12,054 nt of DNA from Bacteroidales bacterium. Its GTDB lineage: Bacteria > Bacteroidota > Bacteroidia > Bacteroidales > JAOZMU01. Positions 1 to 7,283 of the stretch are shown here, piece by piece (positions within the stretch are counted from its first letter, which is position 1; each line of letters begins with the position of its first letter). The notes beneath the pieces were generated by a model that ran no database searches, was not told the DNA's origin, and was given only the letters and a program-made list of their open reading frames with translations. Location of the stretch: contig JAOZMU010000050.1 in the NCBI GenBank assembly GCA_029934165.1, positions 1 through 12,054 on the forward strand. Reading direction: 5' to 3'. The position numbers were made by a program, and so were the translations under genes.

Positions 1-216
1 TCAAAGCTAACTGGTTAAGTAACAGGGGTGTCCAACTTTAGACTGGTAGCCTGTATATTTTTAGTTTCAAATTTAAAATGCAAATATATAATTTATTTGT
101 CTTAAAACATATAGGATACAAAATAATCAATTATTAACACCCCAGTCTTAGACCTTATTTGTGATTTGCCTAAGGTCTAATTTACTTTTCAAGCGATAGC
201 CAATACGTAATCAATA
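1..216. other. AT-rich non-coding left edge
   Basis: No credible coding frame is visible here. The stretch follows the stop codon of the thioredoxin-like gene on the minus strand. It holds a perfect 10-bp inverted repeat (148-180, listed separately) and a widely spaced complementary pair, GGGGTGT at 25-31 and ACACCCC at 137-143, of unknown meaning. A CAAATATA at 81-88 reads as TATATTTG on the minus strand, which fits the Bacteroidota -7 box, but I found no matching -33 box at the expected distance, so I do not call a promoter. Confidence 0.5.
148..180. repeat. Inverted repeat, possible weak terminator of the thioredoxin-like gene
   Basis: TTAGACCTTA (148-157) and TAAGGTCTAA (171-180) are perfect 10-bp complements around a 13-nt spacer. 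The hairpin begins 37 bases beyond the stop of the minus-strand gene ending at 217, so it could end that transcript or protect its 3' end. No T-tract follows the stem on the minus strand, so a classical intrinsic terminator is not supported. The left arm lies inside a 14-nt sequence that recurs at 7281-7294. Confidence 0.5.
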
Positions 217-552
217 TTATGTGCATAAATTATAAGGACGAGTTAGCAGTTGTTCTAACTCAAAAATGCTGATATTGCGCGATTTACGATAAAACTCTTT
301 GCCTTCAAAAAAAATGAGTAATGTTGGAGCGGCAAATACCTGCAAAAATGCCGACCGACGTGGCGTTTTTGCAATATCAATATATTCAATCTGTATTTTA
401 GGAAATTTAGAGGCAATCAAATTCTCAACTTTCGGACGTAAAACCTTGCAAACGTTGCATTTGTCATGCGAGCAATAGAGCAAAAGAGCTTTGGTGGTTG
501 CAATTAAGTTGCTCAAATTTGTTTCTTCAATATTTGTTTCCATCTGTTTCAT
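217..552 (-). CDS. Small thioredoxin-like protein with CNVC active site
   Basis: Probable 111-residue thioredoxin-fold protein. A CxxC motif, Cys32-Asn-Val-Cys35, sits at the end of a hydrophobic strand (ALLLYCSHDK) and is followed by a helix (KVLRPKVENLIASKF), as in thioredoxins. A likely cis-proline follows in AAPTLLIFFEG (Pro76). Length and order fit a bare thioredoxin domain of about 105 residues. There is no signal peptide, so the protein is probably cytoplasmic. The family catalyses dithiol-disulfide exchange; the partner is unknown. The CNVC dipeptide differs from the canonical CGPC, and a further Cys27 precedes the motif, so it may not be a general thioredoxin. The frame is open upstream to a TTG at 576, but that codon lies in the T-tract of the preceding terminator. 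I therefore prefer ATG at 552; ATG at 543 is also possible. It is separated from the SPFH gene by that terminator and probably has its own promoter. Confidence 0.8.
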   Translation of the reverse strand: MKQMETNIEETNLSNLIATTKALLLYCSHDKCNVCKVLRPKVENLIASKFPKIQIEYIDIAKTPRRSAFLQVFAAPTLLIFFEGKEFYRKSRNISIFELEQLLTRPYNLCT

Positions 553-574
553 ATTCTTGGCTCGTTTGTCGCAC

Positions 575-617
575 AAAAAAAGCTGTCGATTTTGCTCCTA
601 ATAGCATCATCGACAGC
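575..617 (-). terminator. Rho-independent terminator after the SPFH gene
   Basis: On the minus strand GCTGTCGAT (617-609) pairs perfectly with ATCGACAGC (590-582) and is followed at once by seven T residues (581-575). The 18-nt loop can add a short inner TGCT/AGCA stem. The stem starts 34 bases beyond the stop of the SPFH gene at 651, so it should end that transcript before the thioredoxin-like gene. Confidence 0.88.
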
Positions 618-650
618 CTTTTATACGCTCAATATTTCGTAATCGTAAGA

Positions 651-1469
651 CTAATTATTACCTAAAATCAGTGGCATTCCATCTTTACCACCACCAACAA
701 CAACAACCTTAGCATTTGCAGAACGAGAAAGCTCTAAAGTTGCATCTATACCCTTTTGTATCAAGATTTTATCCGTTAAAGAAGAGCTTAAAATTTCGTT
801 ATATTTGGCAATACCAGCTGCTTCGATACGTTTACGTTCGGCTTCGCTTTTTTCTTTGTTAATTTTATACTTGTAAGCCTCAGCCTCTTGTTGTTGCTTG
901 AGCTTATCCTCAATAGCTTGTTTAATTTGCGGAGGTAGTTTTATTGATTTGATTAAGAGCGCAGTTAGCTCGATATTGTTTTTCTTGTTGCCCAAAATTT
1001 CAAGCGTTTCCTTAAAAATATTATCTTCAACTTCTTTTCTCTTAGTAGAAAAAACCTCCTCAGCTTTATAACGCCCCATAATCTTACGTACCGATGCACG
1101 TACTTCAGGAACTACCAATGTATTAACATATTGTTGTCCAAATTTTTCGTGTAAAAAACCAATTTGCAAATAGTGCGGATTAAAACGTATAGACACATCA
1201 ACACTTATTGATAATCCCTCTTTGTCAAGAACATCCATCGACTCTTCGATTTTCTGTTCTTTAACATTGTAAACGTGCAATTTATTCCACGGTGCAATGA
1301 CATAAAAACCTTCTTTCAAAACGTGTTCTTTGTCAAGACCTGTTGTAAACGGACGAAAAACTACACCTTTTTCGCCAGGTTGCAGAGTATAGAATATCCT
1401 GCTACTCAATATGATAACTACCAACAATCCAATGATTGCGACAACTACTAATGATGAATATTGTTTCAT
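651..1469 (-). CDS. SPFH/prohibitin-family membrane protein
   Basis: A 272-residue SPFH (stomatin/prohibitin/flotillin/HflK) protein. An N-terminal membrane helix (about residues 5-23, LVVVAIIGLLVVIIL) leads into the SPFH domain with the typical opening TLQPGEKGVVFRPF and a turn like those in prohibitins (KEGFYVIAPWNKLHVYNV). A strand with DKEGLSISVDVSIRFNP follows, then a long charged coiled-coil segment (about 175-220, KQAIEDKLKQQQEAEAYKYK). The C-terminus KVVVVGGGKDGMPLILGNN resembles other Bacteroidota prohibitin homologues. Family members form large membrane-associated rings and scaffold or regulate membrane proteases such as FtsH; which partner applies here is not shown. The frame extends upstream to a GTG at 1493, but ATG at 1469 puts the membrane helix right at the N-terminus and is preferred. 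The gene appears monocistronic, with a strong terminator downstream. Confidence 0.88.
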   Translation of the reverse strand: MKQYSSLVVVAIIGLLVVIILSSRIFYTLQPGEKGVVFRPFTTGLDKEHVLKEGFYVIAPWNKLHVYNVKEQKIEESMDVLDKEGLSISVDVSIRFNPHYLQIGFLHEKFGQQYVNTLVVPEVRASVRKIMGRYKAEEVFSTKRKEVEDNIFKETLEILGNKKNNIELTALLIKSIKLPPQIKQAIEDKLKQQQEAEAYKYKINKEKSEAERKRIEAAGIAKYNEILSSSLTDKILIQKGIDATLELSRSANAKVVVVGGGKDGMPLILGNN

Positions 1470-1633
1470 TTTTTCTGATTTTTTTAATTTCACTTTAATT
1501 TAATTGCCGTAAAAATAGCTCAAATAGTTTGAATTTCTATATTTTTTTAACAAAAGGTGTCATTTACATTCAAATTATACACTTTCAACGTCCATTTTAA
1601 GTAGATGCGTAAAAATAATCTGCCAAATTTTTG

Positions 1634-1655
1634 CTGTTATCAACTTGAATAACAG
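1634..1655. repeat. Short inverted repeat downstream of the small lipoprotein gene
   Basis: CTGTTAT (1634-1640) and ATAACAG (1649-1655) form a perfect 7-bp stem with an 8-nt loop, 45 bases beyond the stop of the minus-strand lipoprotein gene. No T-tract follows on either strand, so termination is only a possibility. Nothing else is evident between 1470 and 1699, and I found no TAnnTTTG box for the SPFH gene there. Confidence 0.35.
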
Positions 1656-1699
1656 AACAATACATTTTCCAACAAATGGCTATTTGTGTTTATTGTATT

Positions 1700-2050
1700 T
1701 TATTTTATTTCTATGAGTTCAATTTTTACAATTTTGCGGTCGTCCCAACAAACTTCGTAAACACGTATCGTAACTTTCACCCTTACCTCAAGCGTGTAAC
1801 AATCACTGTCTCTGGCGGTTACTCTTGGGTCTTGAAAATCGTACATCGTAAATTCGCTGTTCTCGATTTCTTTATTGGCAGCAAAATGTTCCACAGCCTC
1901 AACAGCATCTGCGCTTTTGCCATTCAACATATCCATAAATTTACTCATTTCCATGCCAACTTCGATTGTTTGATTGCCACCGTTGCTGCAACCCGAAAAT
2001 GCAAAAATACTTGCAATAATCACTAAGAAAACAATTAATAACTTCCTCAT
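1700..2050 (-). CDS. Small lipoprotein of unknown function
   Basis: A 116-residue predicted lipoprotein. The signal peptide MRKLLIVFLVIIASIFAFSG ends at Cys21, in the lipobox-like sequence FSGC, followed by SNGGN. After cleavage and lipidation the mature protein has about 96 residues. It contains an acidic helix-like stretch (KFMDMLNGKSADAVEAVEHF) and then beta-rich sequence ending TLEVRVKVTIRVYEVCWDDRKIVKIELIEIK. The mature part holds two further cysteines, in DSDCYT and EVCWDD, that could form a disulfide. I do not recognise the family. The open frame begins at a TTG at 2080, but ATG at 2050 directly starts a textbook lipoprotein signal peptide. The repeat element at 2159-2395 lies just upstream and separates it from the lepB gene, so it is likely transcribed on its own. 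Confidence 0.78.
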   Translation of the reverse strand: MRKLLIVFLVIIASIFAFSGCSNGGNQTIEVGMEMSKFMDMLNGKSADAVEAVEHFAANKEIENSEFTMYDFQDPRVTARDSDCYTLEVRVKVTIRVYEVCWDDRKIVKIELIEIK

Positions 2051-2148
2051 AATTAGATGTTTAGTGAAACATAAAAACAACTTATCAAATAATTTTTGTG
2101 CTATTTATATTGTATAGATGTCTGTTTTTTGCGAAACGGTTTTGGTAT

Positions 2149-2158
2149 AGCTTTTTAA
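2149..2158. repeat. Left 10-bp direct repeat (putative target-site duplication)
   Basis: AGCTTTTTAA here is identical to 2396-2405. The two copies abut the outer ends of the 18-bp inverted repeats of the element between them, as expected for a target-site duplication. Confidence 0.7.
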
Positions 2159-2395
2159 CAAGATTTGTTCATAAAAAAATATTTTTTTGAGGGCGGCTTA
2201 TAGGGCTTTTCGCTTGTAGTTGCCTTGTGCCTTGCGTTTTTGGCAATGTCGGCGCAGGAGCTTCCTTCGGTCGTCTGCCCCGCCAGCCAAAAATCGCAAG
2301 ACACTTCGGCAAGCTACCGCTACAATCCCCGCCGCAAAACGCCTTTGTAGCCAGCGGTTTTCACAAAACAGATAAACTTTTATGAACAAACCCTG
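2159..2395. mobile_element. 237-bp MITE-like palindromic element
   Basis: Terminal inverted repeats: CAAGATTTGTTCATAAAA at 2159-2176 and, on the minus strand, CAGGGTTTGTTCATAAAA at 2395-2378, 16 of 18 identical. Perfect 10-bp direct repeats AGCTTTTTAA flank it exactly. The interior is clearly richer in G+C than the surroundings, and the two arms stay complementary well past the ends. Reading inward, both arms show in order GGC.TTTT.CG, TTGTAG, TTGCC, CTTGCG and TTTTTGGC, so one strand can fold into a long imperfect hairpin. It carries no transposase, and the 63-codon frame inside is a by-product of the repeat. The size, inverted repeats, direct repeats and lack of genes describe a non-autonomous, MITE-like insertion that would need a transposase supplied elsewhere. 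It lies 28 bases beyond the lepB stop and could also end or stabilise that transcript. Nothing else is evident in the rest of 2051-2423. Confidence 0.78.
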
Positions 2396-2405
2396 AGCTT
2401 TTTAA
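2396..2405. repeat. Right 10-bp direct repeat (putative target-site duplication)
   Basis: AGCTTTTTAA, identical to 2149-2158, directly outside the right inverted repeat of the element. Confidence 0.7.
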
Positions 2406-2423
2406 TTAATTGAATACAATTCC

Positions 2424-3458
2424 TTAAAACATTCTATGCCAATTAATTCCGCTCTCATCATGAGAAAACCAGACAAAACCAAACTTTCCAACAATATGAT
2501 TTTCAGGCAAAAAACCCCAATTTCGCGAATCGCTAATATCTGCACGATTATCATTAAGAACATAATAATAATCATTCTCGAAAGTATAAGTCCTTGTAAC
2601 ATCGCCATTTATGATAAAACAGCTTTCTTTTTCCAAAATATGATTATCTTCCATAATTTCGATGATAGAATAATAAATCCTAAGATTTTCCTTTGTTAGC
2701 TCAACCGTCATTCCTTTTTTGGGAACGATAACTGGACCCGAAAAATCAAAATTCCAACCTGTTTTTTGCGAATGCGGAAATGCCAAAGAATCGAAACTGC
2801 CTCGATAATCTACACATCTTTTTATTCGATAAATATTGCTATCTGCTCTCAACTCTTTGATTTGCAGCGCAGTCAGCGAAAGACGATAATTTCCAGAACG
2901 TTGCGATTCTGCAATACGAAATTTCTTGCGAAATGTTGAATCATAGCTTGCATTTTTTATACAAACAGTAAATCCCAATTTTATTTTATGATGAAATTTT
3001 AATCTTTCATTATTTATTACTACAAATTTATTGTCAATTTCAACAGTATCGCCCGGAACTGCTACGCATCTTTTCATCATTAAGTCGCGCTTATCAATGG
3101 GTAAATCAGACTGCGTAGGATTATTGAAAACAACAATATCATCTCGCCGTATTTTTTTTATTCCGGGCATTCGCATAACAGGAAGTTCAATCCAATCCAA
3201 AAAAGATTTGATACCCAAAATTGGTACAACCCGATGAGTATAAGGAATTGAGAGAAGCGTAATTGGCAAACGACCACCAAAAGCCAACTTATTGACAAGC
3301 ACGCGGTCGCCAACCAGAAAGACATTTTCCATGGAAGCAGACTTAACCGTAAACGATTGAAACACAAACATTCGCAAAACAATCCCAATAAAAAATGCCA
3401 CGACAAAATACAGTAATATTTTTCGTACAAAAACTTTTTTCGGCTGTTTCTCGTCCAT
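2424..3458 (-). CDS. lepB: Signal peptidase I
   Basis: A 344-residue type I signal peptidase (family S26), the inner-membrane Ser/Lys protease that removes signal peptides from Sec/Tat exports. An N-terminal membrane helix (about residues 12-30, ILLYFVVAFFIGIVL) precedes the box with the nucleophile, SASMENVFLVGD (Ser42). The catalytic lysine lies in MMKRCVAVPGD (Lys129), and the conserved NDNRADISDSRNWG (about 302-315) follows near the C-terminus. SMEN replaces the classical SMxP. About 170 residues separate the lysine box from NDNR, far more than in compact enzymes; this elongated form with FGGRLPIT after the serine box fits Bacteroidota LepB proteins. The frame opens at a TTG at 3467, but ATG at 3458 is preferred. 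It lies 41 bases after the BrkB-family gene and is probably cotranscribed with it. The MITE-like element follows its stop. Confidence 0.93.
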   Translation of the reverse strand: MDEKQPKKVFVRKILLYFVVAFFIGIVLRMFVFQSFTVKSASMENVFLVGDRVLVNKLAFGGRLPITLLSIPYTHRVVPILGIKSFLDWIELPVMRMPGIKKIRRDDIVVFNNPTQSDLPIDKRDLMMKRCVAVPGDTVEIDNKFVVINNERLKFHHKIKLGFTVCIKNASYDSTFRKKFRIAESQRSGNYRLSLTALQIKELRADSNIYRIKRCVDYRGSFDSLAFPHSQKTGWNFDFSGPVIVPKKGMTVELTKENLRIYYSIIEIMEDNHILEKESCFIINGDVTRTYTFENDYYYVLNDNRADISDSRNWGFLPENHIVGKFGFVWFSHDESGINWHRMF

Positions 3459-3499
3459 TTTTTTCAACTAATTTAAGGTTATAAATGAATTACGAAATA

Positions 3500-4840
3500 T
3501 TACAAATTCTTCAATAAAATTGCTTCGCTAGCCTTAGACGCTTGATTATAAATTGGTTTAATAGCATTTTCTATAATAATAAAATCTTCACCCGGCTCAA
3601 CACCGTCAATATCATTCATACCAATCGAGTCAATACGCGAAACCACGTAATCTACTGTAAGCAAATCAGTATCAATCGCCGGCTGATACGAAAGATGCTT
3701 TTGCCCTCCCTTATGCAATACCGCGAGTATCTTACACTCTACCAGCCGATTAACCGTTTGCTCAATAAAACGAACAGGAATACGAAGATTATGAATCAAC
3801 TCCTGAATTGTATATGGCTTCTCATCTGTTGCAAACCGCTTGACTATCACATAAGTAATCACGATAGCAACCTTACGCGAAAGAGAATCGCTGAAATGCA
3901 ACGACAAATTGTCAAATTCATACCTATTAACATTTTGAATTGCATACGAAATTTCAGCACCAAACAAAATAATTAACCAACTCAACTGCAACCAGATTAG
4001 GAATAACGGCAGCGCGGCAAAACTTCCGTAAATGGCATTATTACGAGACATTCCGACCTGAAAATTAATATATCCCCACTGCACTAATTGGAAAATTGTT
4101 CCCGCAAATATCCCAGCTATCAAAGCCGACTTGATGTTAACGCTTGTGTTTGGAATAATAACATACAAAAGCGTAAACAACAACCACATAATGATATACG
4201 GCATTAATCTAAGCATAAAAAATATAAATGGCGTAACATATTCCAGCACTTCGACACCTTGTGTTATGTTTTTTATTTGAGTTGTAATGAAAACAGTAAT
4301 ACTACTTGACAAAACAATTAATATCGGTGCAATCAACATAATAGTTACATAATCCGTAAATTTTCGTGTAAAACTCCTTGGTTTTTTTACGTACCAAATA
4401 TCATTAAAAGAAGCTTCAATATCGTTGAGAAGACGCATTACTGTCCAAAATAATATTAGCAGTCCAATTCCGGCAATCATTCCGCCTTGCGTTGTTTCGA
4501 GCATAGAATGGGCAAAATCAATCGTCTTCTCAATCACTTCTTCCTGACCCTCAAGGCTTTTGCGCAGTTGTCGCTCAAGAATTTTCTCCAAACCAAAACC
4601 CTTTGCAATTCCAAAACCCAAAGCTATCACTGGGACAATTGAAAGCAACGAAAAAAACGTAAGAGCAGATGCCTTCATTGGGCATTTGTCCTTGGTGTAT
4701 CCTCTTGTACCAATTATTAAAATACGTAATGCCCGAATAAAAAAAGCTTTAAATCCTGATATTTCATCAAGGTCTTGTTTCCAAATATCCTCTTCAATAT
4801 ATTTAGTAACAGTAGAAATAATTTTATTCACTTTTGCCAT
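3500..4840 (-). CDS. YihY/BrkB-family inner-membrane protein
   Basis: A 446-residue YihY/BrkB (UPF0761) protein. A cytoplasmic N-terminus of about 55 residues is followed by the family core of about six membrane helices (residues 57-303). Core features are KASALTFFSLLSIVPVIAL, FWTVMRLLNDIEASFNDIW, and the characteristic last segment YGSFAALPLFLIWLQLSW through LFGAEISYAIQN. About 140 residues follow the membrane core; part of them (YTIQELIHNLRIPVRFIEQT, then VNRLVECKILAVL) reads like a winged-helix fold, an extension seen in longer family members. Members were once labelled ribonuclease BN, which is a misannotation; the biochemical role remains unsettled, with membrane transport proposed. The start is ATG at 4840. 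Signal peptidase I follows 41 bases downstream, suggesting a two-gene unit. I see only a near-consensus TATCTTTA on the minus strand upstream, without a -33 partner. Confidence 0.87.
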   Translation of the reverse strand: MAKVNKIISTVTKYIEEDIWKQDLDEISGFKAFFIRALRILIIGTRGYTKDKCPMKASALTFFSLLSIVPVIALGFGIAKGFGLEKILERQLRKSLEGQEEVIEKTIDFAHSMLETTQGGMIAGIGLLILFWTVMRLLNDIEASFNDIWYVKKPRSFTRKFTDYVTIMLIAPILIVLSSSITVFITTQIKNITQGVEVLEYVTPFIFFMLRLMPYIIMWLLFTLLYVIIPNTSVNIKSALIAGIFAGTIFQLVQWGYINFQVGMSRNNAIYGSFAALPLFLIWLQLSWLIILFGAEISYAIQNVNRYEFDNLSLHFSDSLSRKVAIVITYVIVKRFATDEKPYTIQELIHNLRIPVRFIEQTVNRLVECKILAVLHKGGQKHLSYQPAIDTDLLTVDYVVSRIDSIGMNDIDGVEPGEDFIIIENAIKPIYNQASKASEAILLKNL

Positions 4841-4946
4841 AGCTAATTTTATATTTGTTTTTCATACCAATTATGTATTAATAATAAAGATAGTATTAAG
4901 CACGCAGAGCTACGTGGTTTGTTTGAGAAAAATAATTATATAAATT

Positions 4947-4979
4947 CGCAACGAAGTGGCAACTACATACGAAAAGCCC
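4947..4979 (+). repeat. Fragment of the MITE-like element's arm
   Basis: On the plus strand 4958-4979 matches the minus strand of the intact element at 2224-2203 in 20 of 22 positions, including GGCAACTACA and CGAAAAGCCC. The similarity extends weakly to CGCAA at 4947. It lies in the 170-bp gap between the stop of the 750-residue protein gene and the start of the BrkB-family gene. A loosely similar terminal sequence (GTTTGTTTGAGAAAA near 4917) might mark one end, but I cannot define boundaries. It is best read as a degenerate copy or remnant. Confidence 0.6.
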
Positions 4980-5010
4980 GTGTGCCATCAGTCGAAAGCC
5001 TAATCGCAAT

Positions 5011-7263
5011 TTATTTTTTCAAACGAAAAATTCCACTAAGAGGCGGTTTCTTCAGATTGTTTTCCAACGAAAAATGCGCTATCTCAATAATATCGGCTGT
5101 TTTGAGCTTTTTGATTTCCCAAAAATGATAAAAAATTGCGGAAAAACGAACCGCAGAAGTTCCATCGTTTATTGACGTAATCTGAAATCTATTACTATCT
5201 ATTTTCTTATATCTGACATCAAATTCATACACACTTTTAGATAAATCATTTACAGCGATTTTCACTTCTGTTCGACCTTCAATTTCTGAGTTTTTATCAG
5301 TTCGTTTGACGGGTAAAATATCCAAAGACGCACTAATTTTCAGATTTTGTTCCGACATAATCAGCTCATTTACAGCAATTTTGCCACGCCATTGTCCAAC
5401 AAAAGGAACACTAATTTCGGCCTCAGATTTTTGCCGTGCCAAAATGGCTTTTTCTGGGTTTCTGTACGCCACCGCAACATCTACCTCTGCCGAAGAAAGA
5501 TGTGCTTCGGAATTCGGATTATTATCGAATAAAATCACCAGTAAATCGCTATCATCTAACAAAGTAAACGAGGTTTTCTGAGCTGCTTTGATGAAGTTAT
5601 TAGCATCGGCAAAGGCTATCCAAGAATTTCCCTTTCGCTTATAAAGCATAACCCCAACATCTTGATTTCCTTTAAGTTTAATGGTTATTTCTTTATTCAA
5701 AATCCGAAACCATCGTCGGACTTCTTCGTCTGAGCTATTGAAACAAATTTTGTAAATTCGAGCAGATAAATTTTGAAATTCCTGCGCAATGTGTAGAGAA
5801 TTATCATCAAGAGTGCTTACGTATTTACCGTCTTCTAAATGATCATATCGCCAATTTATCACCGGTAATTTACTGCCATAACCAATAATCGCGCTAATAC
5901 TATCGGTTACAAGAAAATGCTCAATTTCATTTGGTTTTATGTTTGCCCACAAAGAATTACACTCAAGCATCATGGTTTGTAGCATCTGCGGATAAATTTG
6001 GCGTAACGATAAATCACCAAAGAGATTAGAAATTATTTCCTCAATTTTTTGTTTTTTATTATCCTTTATTTTTCTAAAAAGGCGTTCTGCAAAAAAGGCA
6101 TTATCCTGAAAAACAGAAGCAAAGCCAATAAACCAGCCAAATCCGAAACTTTGTTCCATCTCAATTCTATTGTTCAAATCGTCATCGTCAGTATAGTTCC
6201 ATTCTGGATGAAAAAGAGCTGTTTTTATAAATTGACTTTTGCGCAGTAAGGAGTATGGAAAATAGCCAGATTCAGAAGCAAAAACTGGCTCATACCAAGT
6301 TGCAACAGAGCGAGTTATCCAGTTTGGCACATCGTAAATTGCACCGCAAAACAACATCAATTCCGTTCCGGAAGAAAGCTCAAAAAGTTCCGAAAGCGTC
6401 ATGTCGGCTGTTGAAGGCGTAAACCCCTGATTTTGATTTATTTCTAACCAGCCTCTGCCAGAAAAACCAAGCGGTTCAACGTATTGCACTTGAACATCAC
6501 TACCCAAATCTCGAAACTGCACATTTACTGGCATCGAAACACCATCGAACCTGAAACGCAACATGTTAAGTTTATATTTTTGCTTTTCTAACATCGAAAG
6601 TGCATCGCGAACATTGGCAGGATTTAGTTTTTTGTCGATAATAGCGGTAAACAAAGGCGATGCGTCGCTATCAATTGGCGATGATTTTACATCTAAAAGA
6701 GATTCCGAATAAAATCGGAGATGAAACGAAGGAGCAAACTCCAAAAGACTCGTATCAATACCGCTCAACGAAAAAATTGCGTGCGCCGAAGTATCCTTAG
6801 CGAGAAATTTCGTGGGTAAAATTAGGTTGCTCTCAACCGGTATGTTACCTCCAACCACCTTAGAATGCAGTTGTGCAACAATAACAAGATGAGATTCTAT
6901 GGCAGCCAAACTATCGACAGAATTGAGAATTTTTGATGGCACTTTGAACTGTACAATTATATCAGTACCAAAGCTTTTGGCTTTTCCGCGAATGCCATAC
7001 GACATTTTGGATTGGAAGAAAATATTGGGATTTGTTTCGTGCAGACTTGGTTTTTCAAACACCTCTAACTTAGCTTGTTGGCTTTCTGCTCGTGGTGGCA
7101 TATAAAGCAAAACCTCGTCATTTGTGTATTTTCCGCCATTTTTGGTCATCTCCAGAATACCAAGAGCTTGTTCACCTCGCGAAAAAACAAAAAATAACAC
7201 TACTGCGCTCAGTGCCAGAATTGTAACTATGACATGGATTGATATTTTGTGCGAACGTTTCAT
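5011..7263 (-). CDS. Large membrane-anchored protein of unknown function
   Basis: A 750-residue protein I do not recognise. A basic N-terminus (MKRSHK) and one hydrophobic helix (about residues 8-28, ending VLFFVFSRG) suggest an inner-membrane anchor or uncleaved signal with the rest outside the cytoplasm. The body alternates beta-rich stretches with a central, more helical part (about 285-450) containing NWITRSVATWYEPVF, an acidic DDDD at 359-362, and the aromatic FGFGWFIGFASVFQD. The last 200 residues again look like beta-sandwich sequence. There is no HExxH, no obvious catalytic signature, no internal repeat and no sorting tail. The start is ATG at 7263, 31 bases after the stop of the LTA-synthase-like gene, so it is probably the last gene of the same operon and may act with that enzyme in the periplasm. 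No T-rich terminator follows; a repeat fragment does. Confidence 0.75.
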   Translation of the reverse strand: MKRSHKISIHVIVTILALSAVVLFFVFSRGEQALGILEMTKNGGKYTNDEVLLYMPPRAESQQAKLEVFEKPSLHETNPNIFFQSKMSYGIRGKAKSFGTDIIVQFKVPSKILNSVDSLAAIESHLVIVAQLHSKVVGGNIPVESNLILPTKFLAKDTSAHAIFSLSGIDTSLLEFAPSFHLRFYSESLLDVKSSPIDSDASPLFTAIIDKKLNPANVRDALSMLEKQKYKLNMLRFRFDGVSMPVNVQFRDLGSDVQVQYVEPLGFSGRGWLEINQNQGFTPSTADMTLSELFELSSGTELMLFCGAIYDVPNWITRSVATWYEPVFASESGYFPYSLLRKSQFIKTALFHPEWNYTDDDDLNNRIEMEQSFGFGWFIGFASVFQDNAFFAERLFRKIKDNKKQKIEEIISNLFGDLSLRQIYPQMLQTMMLECNSLWANIKPNEIEHFLVTDSISAIIGYGSKLPVINWRYDHLEDGKYVSTLDDNSLHIAQEFQNLSARIYKICFNSSDEEVRRWFRILNKEITIKLKGNQDVGVMLYKRKGNSWIAFADANNFIKAAQKTSFTLLDDSDLLVILFDNNPNSEAHLSSAEVDVAVAYRNPEKAILARQKSEAEISVPFVGQWRGKIAVNELIMSEQNLKISASLDILPVKRTDKNSEIEGRTEVKIAVNDLSKSVYEFDVRYKKIDSNRFQITSINDGTSAVRFSAIFYHFWEIKKLKTADIIEIAHFSLENNLKKPPLSGIFRLKK

Positions 7264-7283
7264 TATCCTATTTTTAAAACATA

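Noticed and set aside
25..143. GGGGTGT and ACACCCC as possible IS termini
   Set aside because: Only seven bases match, the neighbouring sequence is not complementary, and there is no transposase or flanking duplication.
553..576. N-terminal extension of the thioredoxin-like protein from a TTG
   Set aside because: The TTG falls in the T-tract of the upstream terminator and adds only charged residues; ATG at 552 or 543 is more plausible.
1676..2026. Plus-strand open frame of 116 codons
   Set aside because: It is antisense to the lipoprotein gene, which has a clear signal peptide and lipobox; the plus-strand product has no coherent features.
2198..2389. 63-codon minus-strand open frame
   Set aside because: It lies wholly inside the palindromic repeat element, begins in its terminal repeat and has a composition (many Arg, Ala, Cys) unlike the real genes; it is a by-product of the GC-richer repeat.
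3542..3976. Plus-strand open frame of 144 codons
   Set aside because: It is antisense to the C-terminal part of the BrkB-family gene, whose membrane core and family motif are clear.
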